NCBI GenBank assembly: GCA_937973635.1
Contig: CALJJZ010000047.1
Location: forward strand, 1 to 64,000
Direction of reading: 5' to 3'
Source of the DNA: an uncultured Bacillota bacterium
GTDB taxonomy: Bacteria > Bacillota > Dethiobacteria > DTU022 > UBA8154
DNA length: 64,000 nucleotides
The notes below the pieces were generated by a model that saw nothing but the letters and a program-made list of their open reading frames with translations, searched no databases and was not told where the DNA came from. Both the position numbers and the translations under genes were made by a program. Shown piece after piece: positions 1 to 6,224 of this stretch. The stretch's first letter is position 1, and every line of letters starts with the position of its first letter.

Positions 1-400
1 TCTTAGTGTTGAACTCCGTGGTGTTGCCGATACGGTCGATCTCCGTCTTTAGCTGGTCGATCTCCCGCTGGATCTCCATGCGGTCCTGGGAAGTGTTTGT
101 TCCCGTGGCCGCCTGTACAGCCAGCTCCCGCATACGCTGCAGGATGCTGTGGGTCTCGTTTAAGGCCCCTTCCGCCGTCTGGATGAGGCTGATACCGTCC
201 TGGGCGTTGCGGATGGCTTGGGTAAGGCCGCGGATCTGGGAACGCATCTTCTCGCTGATGGCCAGCCCCGCCGCGTCGTCGGCGGCACGGTTGATGCGCA
301 GACCTGAAGAAAGGCGCTCCAAGGACTTATTCAGACGGTTCTCCGTTGCCCCCAAGTTACGGTACGCGTTCATGGCGGCAATATTTTGGTAAATTCTCAT
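1..400 (-). CDS. hag: Flagellin, N-terminal part (cut by window edge)
   Basis: The reading frame is open to the left edge, so only about 133 N-terminal residues are visible. They form the D0/D1 helical domain of flagellin: [17 protein letters not shown] at the N-terminus, then the conserved [20 protein letters not shown] block, then MRELAVQAA and EFNTK. The ATG at 400 sits 8 nt after a strong AAGGAGGAT ribosome site. It is a close paralogue of the giant flagellin at 2114-4444; the first 130 residues are nearly the same. Flagellin is exported by the flagellar secretion system and polymerises into the filament. A SigD-type promoter at 1212-1238 lies about 800 nt upstream with one small ORF between. 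The C-terminus and any central insert are out of view. Confidence 0.95.
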   Translation of the reverse strand, partial: MRIYQNIAAMNAYRNLGATENRLNKSLERLSSGLRINRAADDAAGLAISEKMRSQIRGLTQAIRNAQDGISLIQTAEGALNETHSILQRMRELAVQAATGTNTSQDRMEIQREIDQLKTEIDRIGNTTEFNTK

Positions 401-720
401 GGCTTAAATCCTCCTTGATTTTTCTGGCTTCCCTGCCAGGTTGCTTGAACTTCTCCCATTTCCCTCAAAAAACAAACCCCTTCTTGCCACAATTCCGACA
501 CCGACAGTCCTTTTACCTCCCTCCTCCCGGCAAATTATTTTTGCCGCTTCCCTGCGGGCTTAATTTTGGCTTTAGTGTCCAGGCGCTTTTAGCGGTGCCC
601 GGCGGTTACGCTCATTCAGCAACCGCTACCCAGCCCGGTGTATTCTCTCCGGGCCGGGTAGCCATTGCTGAAGGGCAAGCCGGCCCCTGTGGCACGGGGC
701 AGGAGTATACCAGCGCAGGC
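401..720 (-). other. Flagellin leader region with long hairpin
   Basis: This 320-bp stretch between the small ORF at 721-972 and the flagellin start has no convincing gene on either strand. It holds the flagellin ribosome site next to 400 and one large imperfect inverted repeat at 617-670. If transcription starts at the SigD site near 1212-1238, this is an untranslated spacer inside the flagellin mRNA. Confidence 0.5.
617..670 (-). other. Long imperfect hairpin upstream of flagellin
   Basis: Three 6-bp arms pair in register: 617-622 with 665-670, 626-631 with 656-661, and 633-638 with 649-654, separated by small internal loops and closed by a 10-nt loop. Neither strand has a T-tract after it, so it does not look like a standard intrinsic terminator. 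It may be an RNA processing, stability or protein-binding element in the flagellin transcript. Confidence 0.55.
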
Positions 721-972
721 CTAAGCTGTGGGCAGGGGCGGGGCTTTCCTCATGGCCTCTTGGGGGGCTGTTTTAAGCTGCTGCAGGCGCCGGTTTTTTT
801 CCAGCTCCGCGGCCAGAACCTGGCTGAAAGTAAGGTGGCTGCCGCCGAAGGCTGCAGCCACCCCGTGGCCGCCTTCCCGCGCCGCCTCCAGCACTATGCG
901 GGCCAAAGCAAGGCCTATCTCTTGCTGCTGCGGCGTCTCCTTTACGCTAAAGGATGTTGTTTTCGCCTGCAA
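721..972 (-). CDS. Small hypothetical protein (83 aa) upstream of flagellin
   Basis: An 83-residue protein starting MQAKTTSFSVKETPQQQEIG, with TTG as start codon at 972. An AAGGAG ribosome site lies 9 nt before that TTG; a longer reading to 1050 has no such site. The protein is soluble, mostly helical by composition, with a basic, proline-rich tail (APPLPTA end). I do not recognise the family. It lies between a SigD-type promoter and the second flagellin, so it is probably expressed with the flagellar late genes. A role as a flagellar accessory or export-related protein is inference from position only. Confidence 0.6.
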   Translation of the reverse strand: MQAKTTSFSVKETPQQQEIGLALARIVLEAAREGGHGVAAAFGGSHLTFSQVLAAELEKNRRLQQLKTAPQEAMRKAPPLPTA

Positions 973-1307
973 GGCATATCGCTCCTTTTTGTCTTTTTTT
1001 GCTTCAAAAAACAAAGGACGGAACACGGGGCAGCCTTCTTGCAGCCGCACCCTGGCTCCGTCTCTTTTGGCCCTGTACGGTTTTTCAAAAACAAAGCCGC
1101 ACTGTACGTCGTGTACACTACGGCTCCTTCCGTTTAAGGTTTTACAGGGAGCAGGTCATCCGTAACCTGCTGTGATGCAGTTTTTTTTAACCAAAACAAC
1201 CCTCACCGCCTATATCGGCAAAAAGCAGAGGAATTAAAGGGGAAGAGACAAAAATAACCAAAAAATAACCAAAAGATAAAGGTGCCTCCTGCTCCCGCCC
1301 GGATCGG
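973..1307 (-). other. Gene-free stretch carrying a SigD-type promoter
   Basis: The 335 bp between csrA1 and the small ORF show no convincing gene. The stretch includes the SigD-type promoter at 1212-1238, a short inverted repeat GCAGGT/ACCTGC near 1150, and AT-rich ATAACCAAAA copies near 1253-1275. Longer plus-strand frames here are fortuitous. Confidence 0.45.
1212..1238 (-). promoter_or_regulatory. SigD/FliA-type promoter (small ORF plus flagellin)
   Basis: On the minus strand the sequence reads TTTA, 15 nt, GCCGATAT. The -10 is a perfect match to the SigD consensus; the -35 differs from TAAA at two positions but the spacing is right. It points toward the 83-aa ORF and the left-edge flagellin. 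A near-copy of the same architecture precedes csrA1 at 1802-1828. Confidence 0.6.
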
Positions 1308-1505
1308 CTAGGCCCCCCAGCCCATCTTTCGCGGGATTTCGCCGTTTTCCTCCAGCATCTTTTTCAGCTCCGTGCGATAAATGGCCATCTCCCGGGGCGC
1401 TTCGATGCCTATTTTGACATTTTCCCCCTCGATGCCGAGGATGCGGATTTTGATATCTTTACCTATTTCGATCCCCTCTTCCACCTGGCGGCGCAGTACC
1501 AGCAT
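1308..1505 (-). CDS. csrA: CsrA-type translational regulator (paralogue 1)
   Basis: A 65-residue CsrA. It starts [15 protein letters not shown] and keeps the beta-strand core with [20 protein letters not shown] and the IYR segment that forms the RNA-binding face. CsrA dimers bind GGA motifs in mRNA leaders, usually blocking translation; in Bacillus the target is flagellin mRNA and FliW is the antagonist. The ATG at 1505 follows a GGGAGGATGGAGAAA ribosome region almost identical to that of the giant flagellin, so it may regulate itself as it does flagellin. It is one of three csrA copies in this window. A SigD-type site lies upstream at 1802-1828. Confidence 0.92.
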   Translation of the reverse strand: MLVLRRQVEEGIEIGKDIKIRILGIEGENVKIGIEAPREMAIYRTELKKMLEENGEIPRKMGWGA

Positions 1506-1823
1506 TTTCTCCATCCTCCCTGATTGATCTTCCATGCTTCCCTGCGGAAATCTTGACACGGGCCTTAAGGCTTCCACACCCGGCCGGCAAAACGAAAGAG
1601 CCGCCCGGGTAAACTCCGTTTTACCCGTCACGGCTCCATCCTGAAAAGACAGCCACAGGCGCTCCGTCACCTGTGCGGAAAAGGCAGGCTTTCTTCTTTT
1701 ACAGCAGGGCCATTCCCCGATCCTCGCAGCCCGGCCCTGCCACGCCTCCCGCCTCCTGATCTCAGAGGAAAGAGCGGGAAACTGCCTTTTCCGTACCATT
1801 TATATCGTCCAAGGAAAGGGGAT
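1506..1823 (-). other. Leader region of csrA1
   Basis: This 318-bp gap between csrA2 and csrA1 holds the csrA1 ribosome site, a strong hairpin at 1598-1636 and, at its right end, a SigD-type promoter. An open frame continues upstream of the csrA1 start through this gap, but its sequence does not look like protein and has no ribosome site, so I treat it as leader RNA of about 290 nt. Confidence 0.5.
1598..1636 (-). other. Hairpin in csrA1 leader (possible weak terminator)
   Basis: An 8-bp perfect stem (CGGGTAAA with TTTACCCG) is nested inside a 5-bp outer stem (GAGCC with GGCTC). Read leftward, the hairpin is followed by TTTCGTTTTG, an imperfect T-tract. It could end the flagellin-csrA2 transcript or attenuate csrA1. 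Confidence 0.5.
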
Positions 1824-1828
1824 TTAAA
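1802..1828 (-). promoter_or_regulatory. SigD/FliA-type promoter upstream of csrA1
   Basis: Minus strand: TTTA, 15 nt, GACGATAT. The -10 has one mismatch to GCCGATAT. The -35 overlaps the last codons of csrA2. The context, CTTTAAATCC followed by a C/T-rich spacer, closely resembles the site at 1212-1238. Confidence 0.45.
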
Positions 1829-2045
1829 GGGCCGTCTCAGAATATTGTTCTTCCTCCTTTGTTTTGCCGGTCCCTTTACCGCCTTTGCCGTTATGTTTTT
1901 TTAAGTTTTCCGTGCGGAAGATGCGTATCTCTCTCGGGGCTTCTACGCCCACATTGACGCTTTCGCCGCCGATGGACAGGATCTTGATCTGGATCTTATC
2001 GGCAATGGTGATACTTTCTTCTACTTTGCGCTTGAGCACGAGCAT
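1824..2045 (-). CDS. csrA: CsrA-type translational regulator (paralogue 2)
   Basis: A 73-residue CsrA starting [19 protein letters not shown] with the conserved [20 protein letters not shown] core. The C-terminal 20 residues are a charged Lys/Gly/Glu tail absent from paralogue 1. The ATG at 2045 follows ATCAAGGAGGATGAGGAAGTT, the same ribosome module used by both flagellins. It starts only 68 nt after the giant flagellin stop, so the two are probably cotranscribed and CsrA output may track flagellin mRNA. Confidence 0.92.
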   Translation of the reverse strand: MLVLKRKVEESITIADKIQIKILSIGGESVNVGVEAPREIRIFRTENLKKHNGKGGKGTGKTKEEEQYSETAL

Positions 2046-2113
2046 AACTTCCTCATCCTCCTTGATGTTTTAATGCGGCATCCCTGCCAAAGCGGAAACA
2101 GATCTAAAAACGG

Positions 2114-4444
2114 TTAGCCCAAAAGCTGCAAGATGGCTTGCGGCTTCATGTTGGCTTGGGCCAGCATGGCCGTGCCCGCCTGGAGCAGGATCTGGTTGCG
2201 AGTAAACTCCATCATCTCCTCGGCCATATCTAGATCCCGGATGCGGGACTCAGAGGAGTTGAGGTTTTCGATGGCTACACCCAGGCTGTTTACCGTGTGC
2301 TCCAGCCTGTTCTGGATGGCGCCCAGTTTGGAGCGCTCGCTGGAGACAAGGTCCATGGCCCGATCCAGGGCGTCCATGGCATGGTTGGCTTTAATACGGT
2401 CTGTAACAGATATTCCCTTTACGCCAAGGGCCTGGGAATCGAGGCGGCCGATGGCGGCCCCCACGTCCTGTCCTGGGTTGGGACCGATCTGGAAGACCAT
2501 GGTGCTGTCCTTAACATGAATATGGGTAATAAAAGGGGTGGGAGTAGCCAAGGTGGCAAAGGCTCCTTTAGCATCGAACTCCGTCACCAGACCCACGCCG
2601 GCCAGGGGGTCAAACTCCACGTCGATATAGGGATGGACCACGCCTACCAGCAGATTGCTGGAGATCTGCACATCATCGGCGATCACCTCGCTGGAATCAT
2701 GGGCGTTCACGACCCTTACATTGAAAATCGCTTCGGTGGAACGTTGGATCGTGGCAAAGCCGAGGGCATTGATAATATCGGCATGGCCGAAGATATTCAG
2801 CTCGCCCTGGCGCCCGGGAATAACGCTGCGCACCACCAGGGTCCCTTCGGTGGAGGTGTGAGTCCCCGCTGCTGCTTTATGCCCCGTAACATAGGTAACG
2901 AAATGGTCATGCATATTTTCCTGGAGGTAGCGCCGCTGGTCGAGGCCCTCGGCAATGGCCCTGTTCATCTTGTAGCGCAGGGTGCCCAAGGTATCGTTCA
3001 GGTCAATGGAGAAAAAGGCCCGGGTGCCATCCCCCTGCACAATAGTAATCTTCTGGGGGCTTTCCAAGAGAAAACGCCCGTTGGCATCCCAAAACTCGCG
3101 GATGTCGTAGAGGCGGGTATTGTCGTCAGCCAGCTTGCCCAGCCCGGAGGCGTAAATAAAAGTAGCAGCAGGGTCAGCGTCCCCCAGCTCCTCCACGGTA
3201 AGGGCTACCTCTCCGTCATAGGCCTGGCCGAAAGTAGAGCTCGCCTGGTCCAGATCCAGAGTGAAAAAGCGCAGCGTAGTTGTGCTGTCATTGAGGGCGT
3301 TTTCCGCGAAGGCCCACGTATGGGTAACAGTGGCTATGGCGGTAAGGGTGTGGTTGTAGTCAAGGCGGAAAACGTCGGCGTCGGCGGTGTTACCGCGGAT
3401 ATTTACCACAGCCTTGTCGCCCACCCTGACGCCTGCCGCTGTTCCGGCATTGTCAATGGTGATATTAACAGCACCTATGCTAACGACTGTGGTTGTAGTC
3501 AAGTCCACAACCTGGCCTGTTAGTCTATGGAAACTGTAATTACCATCCGCGTCATACTGGTGGCTGCTAATCCTGTATGTGAGCGTCTCACTAGCAGTAT
3601 TAACACTTGTAACCTCAAAAAGTATAGAAGCATTATATGTTACTCCGGCAGTTAGGGAGATGTTTGCGCCGCCGAAGGTGTCGCTTGCCGTCCCCTGTAA
3701 ATATTCCTGGGCAATGCCAATACTTTGGGCTGGAGCAACACCCGTCTCCGTGCTAAGCCTATAGCGTCCGTACTGCAGGTTCTGGGCGGAAAGGTCGACA
3801 ATGCCGGAGGCTGGATCCAGCTGCAGCTCCTGCAGCGACCCCACGTCGTGCTTGATCATAAAAATATTGCTTTTCTGCACCTCGGCAAGGCCGATCCGCT
3901 GCGCCTGGATCTCGATGCGGTAGTTGCCGCCCCCTTGAAATTTCTGGCCGAACTGATCGATATAGCGCAGGCCGTCCCGCATGTACACATGGGTAGTGAT
4001 ACGGTCAGTGGAGACGATGGCAGCGGCAGAGCCATCTAGCAATTTCTTGGTATTGAACTCTGTAGCGTTGGAGATGCGGTCGATCTCGTCCTTGAGCTGG
4101 TCGATCTCCCGTTGGATCTCCATGCGGTCACCGGAGGTATAGGTCTCGTTGGCGGCCTGCACAGCCAACTCGCGCATGCGCTGCAGCATGGAGTGGACTT
4201 CGTTGATGGCGCCTTCGGCGGTCTGCAGCAGGGAGATCCCGTCCTGGGCGTTGCGCAGGGCCATGCGCAGGCCTTTGATCTGGGCGCGCATCCGCTCGCT
4301 GATGGCCAGGCCGGCGGCGTCGTCGGCGGCGCGATTGATCCTGAGGCCCGAGGAGAGCCTCTCCAGGGAGCGGTTAAGGCGGCCATCGGTGATGCTGAGG
4401 TGGCGGTACGCAGTAAGGGCGGCAATATTCTGGTTGATTCTCAT
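2114..4444 (-). CDS. hag: Giant flagellin (776 aa) with large central insert
   Basis: Residues 1-140 form the N-terminal D0/D1 domain ([41 protein letters not shown]). Residues about 680-776 form the C-terminal D1/D0 domain ([15 protein letters not shown], ending [14 protein letters not shown]). Between them lie about 540 variable residues, against almost none in a 270-300 aa flagellin. Within the insert, residues 271-400 hold a module that also appears in the FlgK and FlgL of this window, and residues about 446-500 hold a second segment ([24 protein letters not shown]) of a type I associate with long flagellins. The start follows AAGGAGGATGGAGAAG. A SigD promoter lies about 370 nt upstream and csrA2 follows directly. 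Confidence 0.96.
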   Translation of the reverse strand: MRINQNIAALTAYRHLSITDGRLNRSLERLSSGLRINRAADDAAGLAISERMRAQIKGLRMALRNAQDGISLLQTAEGAINEVHSMLQRMRELAVQAANETYTSGDRMEIQREIDQLKDEIDRISNATEFNTKKLLDGSAAAIVSTDRITTHVYMRDGLRYIDQFGQKFQGGGNYRIEIQAQRIGLAEVQKSNIFMIKHDVGSLQELQLDPASGIVDLSAQNLQYGRYRLSTETGVAPAQSIGIAQEYLQGTASDTFGGANISLTAGVTYNASILFEVTSVNTASETLTYRISSHQYDADGNYSFHRLTGQVVDLTTTTVVSIGAVNITIDNAGTAAGVRVGDKAVVNIRGNTADADVFRLDYNHTLTAIATVTHTWAFAENALNDSTTTLRFFTLDLDQASSTFGQAYDGEVALTVEELGDADPAATFIYASGLGKLADDNTRLYDIREFWDANGRFLLESPQKITIVQGDGTRAFFSIDLNDTLGTLRYKMNRAIAEGLDQRRYLQENMHDHFVTYVTGHKAAAGTHTSTEGTLVVRSVIPGRQGELNIFGHADIINALGFATIQRSTEAIFNVRVVNAHDSSEVIADDVQISSNLLVGVVHPYIDVEFDPLAGVGLVTEFDAKGAFATLATPTPFITHIHVKDSTMVFQIGPNPGQDVGAAIGRLDSQALGVKGISVTDRIKANHAMDALDRAMDLVSSERSKLGAIQNRLEHTVNSLGVAIENLNSSESRIRDLDMAEEMMEFTRNQILLQAGTAMLAQANMKPQAILQLLG

Positions 4445-4643
4445 CTTCTCTCCATCCTCCTTGATGGGTTAAATATACGGCCTCCGTGCCGTCCGAGAGA
4501 AAGGGAAACTTGTTTGCTTCAGTCCGGGTGCTCCCGCCTCCTTTTTGTTTTGTTTTCCGGCGCAGCGCAGCTTTTGGCCGCAGCAGCGGCGCCAAAATAA
4601 AAACGCCGCTTTTCCCGGGGCCGCTGCAGGGGCCTTCACCCCC

Positions 4644-4667
4644 GGAAGGCCCTTTTTCGGGCCTTCC
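4644..4667. other. Perfect hairpin in flagellin leader
   Basis: GGAAGGCCC at 4644-4652 pairs with GGGCCTTCC at 4659-4667 around a 6-nt loop. There is no T-tract after it on the minus strand, so termination is unlikely. Confidence 0.5.
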
Positions 4668-4812
4668 CCGGCCGCGGTGGACGCGCGACGTCTCTGACAG
4701 ACAAACTACGCAAGGGATATGCCGGGGATAAGCAACCATATCCCTCATCTGCTGTGCTTTTCACCCTCCGTGGTGCAATGCGGCGCGGCGTCCTTGCCTT
4801 GCTTCGCTTATT

Positions 4813-4839
4813 ATATCGGCGGCGGCGGTTGGTTTGTTA
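4813..4839 (-). promoter_or_regulatory. SigD/FliA promoter of the giant flagellin
   Basis: Minus strand: TAAC, 15 nt, GCCGATAT. The -10 is a perfect match, the -35 matches three of four bases, and the spacing is canonical. It is the only good promoter candidate in the gap upstream of the flagellin. Confidence 0.7.
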
Positions 4840-4857
4840 AGGGCCGCAGGAGGCCTT

Positions 4858-5289
4858 TTACGCCCTGCCGCCGCTTTTTAAGTACTGCAGGACCTGCCCC
4901 GTAAAACGCCTCAGGTCGGGCAGGCTGGTCTGAATAATCCGGTAAAGTTCTTCGTTCGTTACCTGGTGATAAAGGTGGACCATTCTGTTGCGATAGCCGG
5001 CCATCTTCACCAGGGTGTCGCCCAGGGAGGCGTCAACTATTCCCTGCTCCGCAAGGCCCCGGGCTATGCTTTTGTATTCCCTGGACATGGCGATGCCGCC
5101 TGATTTTGCCAGAATATGCCTGCCAATATCAAATACTGCCTCCAGGGAACGGCGCAAAAAGCTCTCCGCGGCCGCAGCGTTGCGCGGCCTTAAAAAATCC
5201 GCTTCCGGCAGTGATTTCAGGGCCTCGAGCTCACGGCAATTTGTTTCAATCAGGACGAGCCTCTGTTTAAGCAGGGTATGATCAATCAT
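4858..5289 (-). CDS. hepT: HepT-type toxin (HEPN RNase, DUF86 family)
   Basis: A 143-residue all-helical HEPN protein. The catalytic RX4HXY motif is intact as RNRMVHLY at residues 100-107. In the known HepT/MntA systems HepT is an RNase toxin that MntA inactivates by adding AMP to the tyrosine of this motif. The ATG at 5289 follows AAGGAGG; a longer frame to 5313 lacks a ribosome site. The start overlaps the end of mntA by 8 nt, the usual antitoxin-then-toxin layout. The pair sits between flagellar genes, as movable toxin-antitoxin cassettes often do. Confidence 0.88.
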   Translation of the reverse strand: MIDHTLLKQRLVLIETNCRELEALKSLPEADFLRPRNAAAAESFLRRSLEAVFDIGRHILAKSGGIAMSREYKSIARGLAEQGIVDASLGDTLVKMAGYRNRMVHLYHQVTNEELYRIIQTSLPDLRRFTGQVLQYLKSGGRA

Positions 5290-5746
5290 CCCGTTTTTCC
5301 TCCTTGATAGCAACTTCTTCCAGGAACTCGTCCAGGTACCTATCTAAAAAAGGTTTGAAATCGGCTGCCCGGCGCAGGACGTCTTCCTCGTATGCTTCGC
5401 GGAACGGCGGATCGCTGCAGTATATACAGATGCCGCAAATAACTTCCGCCTGAAAAACTGCATGGTTTTCCTGGGCGAAAACAAGGTCCAGGGGCAGGGG
5501 CAAAAAGAGCGCTTCAAGCTCATTATAGAGGTCGGCATAGAGGTCGGGGATAAGTTCTGCCGGAGGCAGCGCAGGCGCAAAGACCAGGCCAAGATCAAGA
5601 TCTGCCAGGGGGTCATCCCCGCTGCAGCCTTTGCCTTCCAGTATGTCCAGGCCCGCCTCGGCCTGCGAGCCAAAAAGATAGGCGAGGGCCACATTATGGC
5701 TGGCGCAGATCTGTTTTAATTTCTCCCTTTTAGGCACATTATGCAA
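5282..5746 (-). CDS. mntA: MntA-type antitoxin (minimal nucleotidyltransferase)
   Basis: A 154-residue nucleotidyltransferase-fold protein. It has the GS of the active site at residues 26-27 (YLFGSQAEAG), the metal-binding DLD at 49-51, and a third acidic strand with LPLDLVFAQ. In the family the GS and DxD are normally about 10 residues apart (GSX10DXD); here the gap is 21, owing to an extra Gly/Asp-rich loop. The predicted role is AMPylation of HepT. TTG at 5746 is the likely start, with a GGCGGTG-like site before it. A good SigA promoter lies at 5788-5816. Confidence 0.85.
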   Translation of the reverse strand: MHNVPKREKLKQICASHNVALAYLFGSQAEAGLDILEGKGCSGDDPLADLDLGLVFAPALPPAELIPDLYADLYNELEALFLPLPLDLVFAQENHAVFQAEVICGICIYCSDPPFREAYEEDVLRRAADFKPFLDRYLDEFLEEVAIKEEKRDD

Positions 5747-5787
5747 AGTTGTTCACCGCCCGGTACTTACAGCACTACTTGACCAAA

Positions 5788-5816
5788 ATTATAACACAGG
5801 ATTATGCTAAGTTCAA
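5788..5816 (-). promoter_or_regulatory. SigA promoter of mntA-hepT
   Basis: Minus strand: TTGAAC, 17 nt, TATAAT. A near-consensus vegetative promoter, with the -10 about 40 nt upstream of the mntA start. Confidence 0.75.
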
Positions 5817-5854
5817 ACAAATAGCGCAATAATTGCTATATTTTCTATTATTAG

Positions 5855-5883
5855 CCAAAAATAAAACCCGGCGGCCGACCGGG
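5855..5883 (-). terminator. Intrinsic terminator (leftward)
   Basis: CCCGG at 5879-5883 (read leftward) pairs with CCGGG at 5867-5871 around a 7-nt loop and is followed by TTTTATTTTT. It ends whatever transcript enters from the 5890-6030 region and lies just upstream of the mntA promoter. Confidence 0.65.
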
Positions 5884-5985
5884 CTTTCCCTAAAGGAAAC
5901 GGGGAAAAAATATGGCAGACAAACCACGCTTTGCACCGTTGGTAGCACAATAATTTATTATGTGTTACCGCTGTTTTTTTTATTT
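5884..5985. ncRNA. Structured intergenic element, unclassified
   Basis: This 100-bp stretch has two inverted repeats: TTTCC/GGAAA near 5886-5898, and a long AT-rich stem at 5941-5969 (GGTAGCACAATAA with TTATGTGTTACC). Read rightward, the second stem is followed after 4 nt by eight Ts (5974-5981), toward the HD-GYP gene; read leftward the block leads into the terminator at 5855-5883. It could be a leader RNA of the HD-GYP gene or a separate small RNA. I could not match it to a riboswitch class. Confidence 0.35.
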
Positions 5986-6031
5986 CGCCGGCGGCGTTAA
6001 ATATTCCTGCCCGGGACTGCAAATTTTTTGT

Positions 6032-6061
6032 AAAAAAAAACAGGCTTTGGGCAAAGCCTGT
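6032..6061 (-). terminator. Strong intrinsic terminator (leftward)
   Basis: ACAGGCTTTG and CAAAGCCTGT form a perfect stem, followed leftward by nine Ts. No leftward protein gene lies between it and 7389, so its transcript must start in the HD-GYP upstream region or within that gene. Confidence 0.85.
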
Positions 6062-6106
6062 GAGAAAGGGTAAAGTTTAAGGAGAACAGGGCCCGTTCTC
6101 TGCGCA
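6032..6106 (-). ncRNA. Candidate SigD-dependent small RNA (~75 nt)
   Basis: A SigD-type promoter at 6113-6140 points leftward; a start near 6106 gives about 75 nt before a perfect 10-bp terminator hairpin (6040-6061) with a nine-T tail (6032-6040). The RNA would carry a second hairpin (GAGAAC/GTTCTC, 6082-6100) and a single-stranded stretch with CTCCTT, complementary to Shine-Dalgarno sequences such as AAGGAG. No ORF of note fits. Target and function are unknown; a link to motility is inferred from the promoter type and the surrounding flagellar genes. Confidence 0.55.
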
Positions 6107-6112
6107 TAAACA

Positions 6113-6140
6113 ATATCGGCAGCTCCCGGCCCTTTTTAAA
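6113..6140 (-). promoter_or_regulatory. SigD/FliA-type promoter with no ORF downstream
   Basis: Minus strand: TAAA, 14 nt, GCCGATAT (or TTAA with 15 nt). The -10 is a perfect match and the arrangement equals that of the flgM promoter. It fires into the candidate small RNA at 6032-6106. Confidence 0.6.
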
Positions 6141-6224
6141 GCCCGGCGCCGCGGCCCGGCAGGAGTAAGAAAAAACGCGGCGAAATAAAAAGCGTAGGTC
6201 ATTGCGATGCACCGCGGGGGAGCC

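Larger units (their letters stand above)
4445..4857 (-). other. Long flagellin 5' leader
   Basis: The 413 bp between hepT and the giant flagellin hold no gene that I can support. From right to left there is a SigD promoter (4813-4839), then about 370 nt of GC-rich leader with a perfect 9-bp hairpin at 4644-4667, then the ribosome site. Several GGA triplets, the core of CsrA sites, occur in the leader and at the ribosome site. Confidence 0.55.

Noticed and set aside
6-1165. Several plus-strand frames of 73-263 aa near the left edge
   Set aside because: They overlap the minus-strand flagellin and the small ORF, lack ribosome sites, and have compositions of antisense reading (Ser/Pro/Arg-rich).
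2297-3523. 408-aa plus-strand frame inside the flagellin gene
   Set aside because: It is antisense to the flagellin insert in register with its codon positions; no ribosome site or family motif.
4858-5746. Mobile element around the toxin-antitoxin pair
   Set aside because: No transposase, integrase or flanking direct repeats are visible.
5884-5985. c-di-GMP-I riboswitch upstream of the HD-GYP gene
   Set aside because: The 3' hairpin GGTAGC...GTTACC looks suggestive, but the GACGCAAAGC core and GNRA tetraloop segment are missing.
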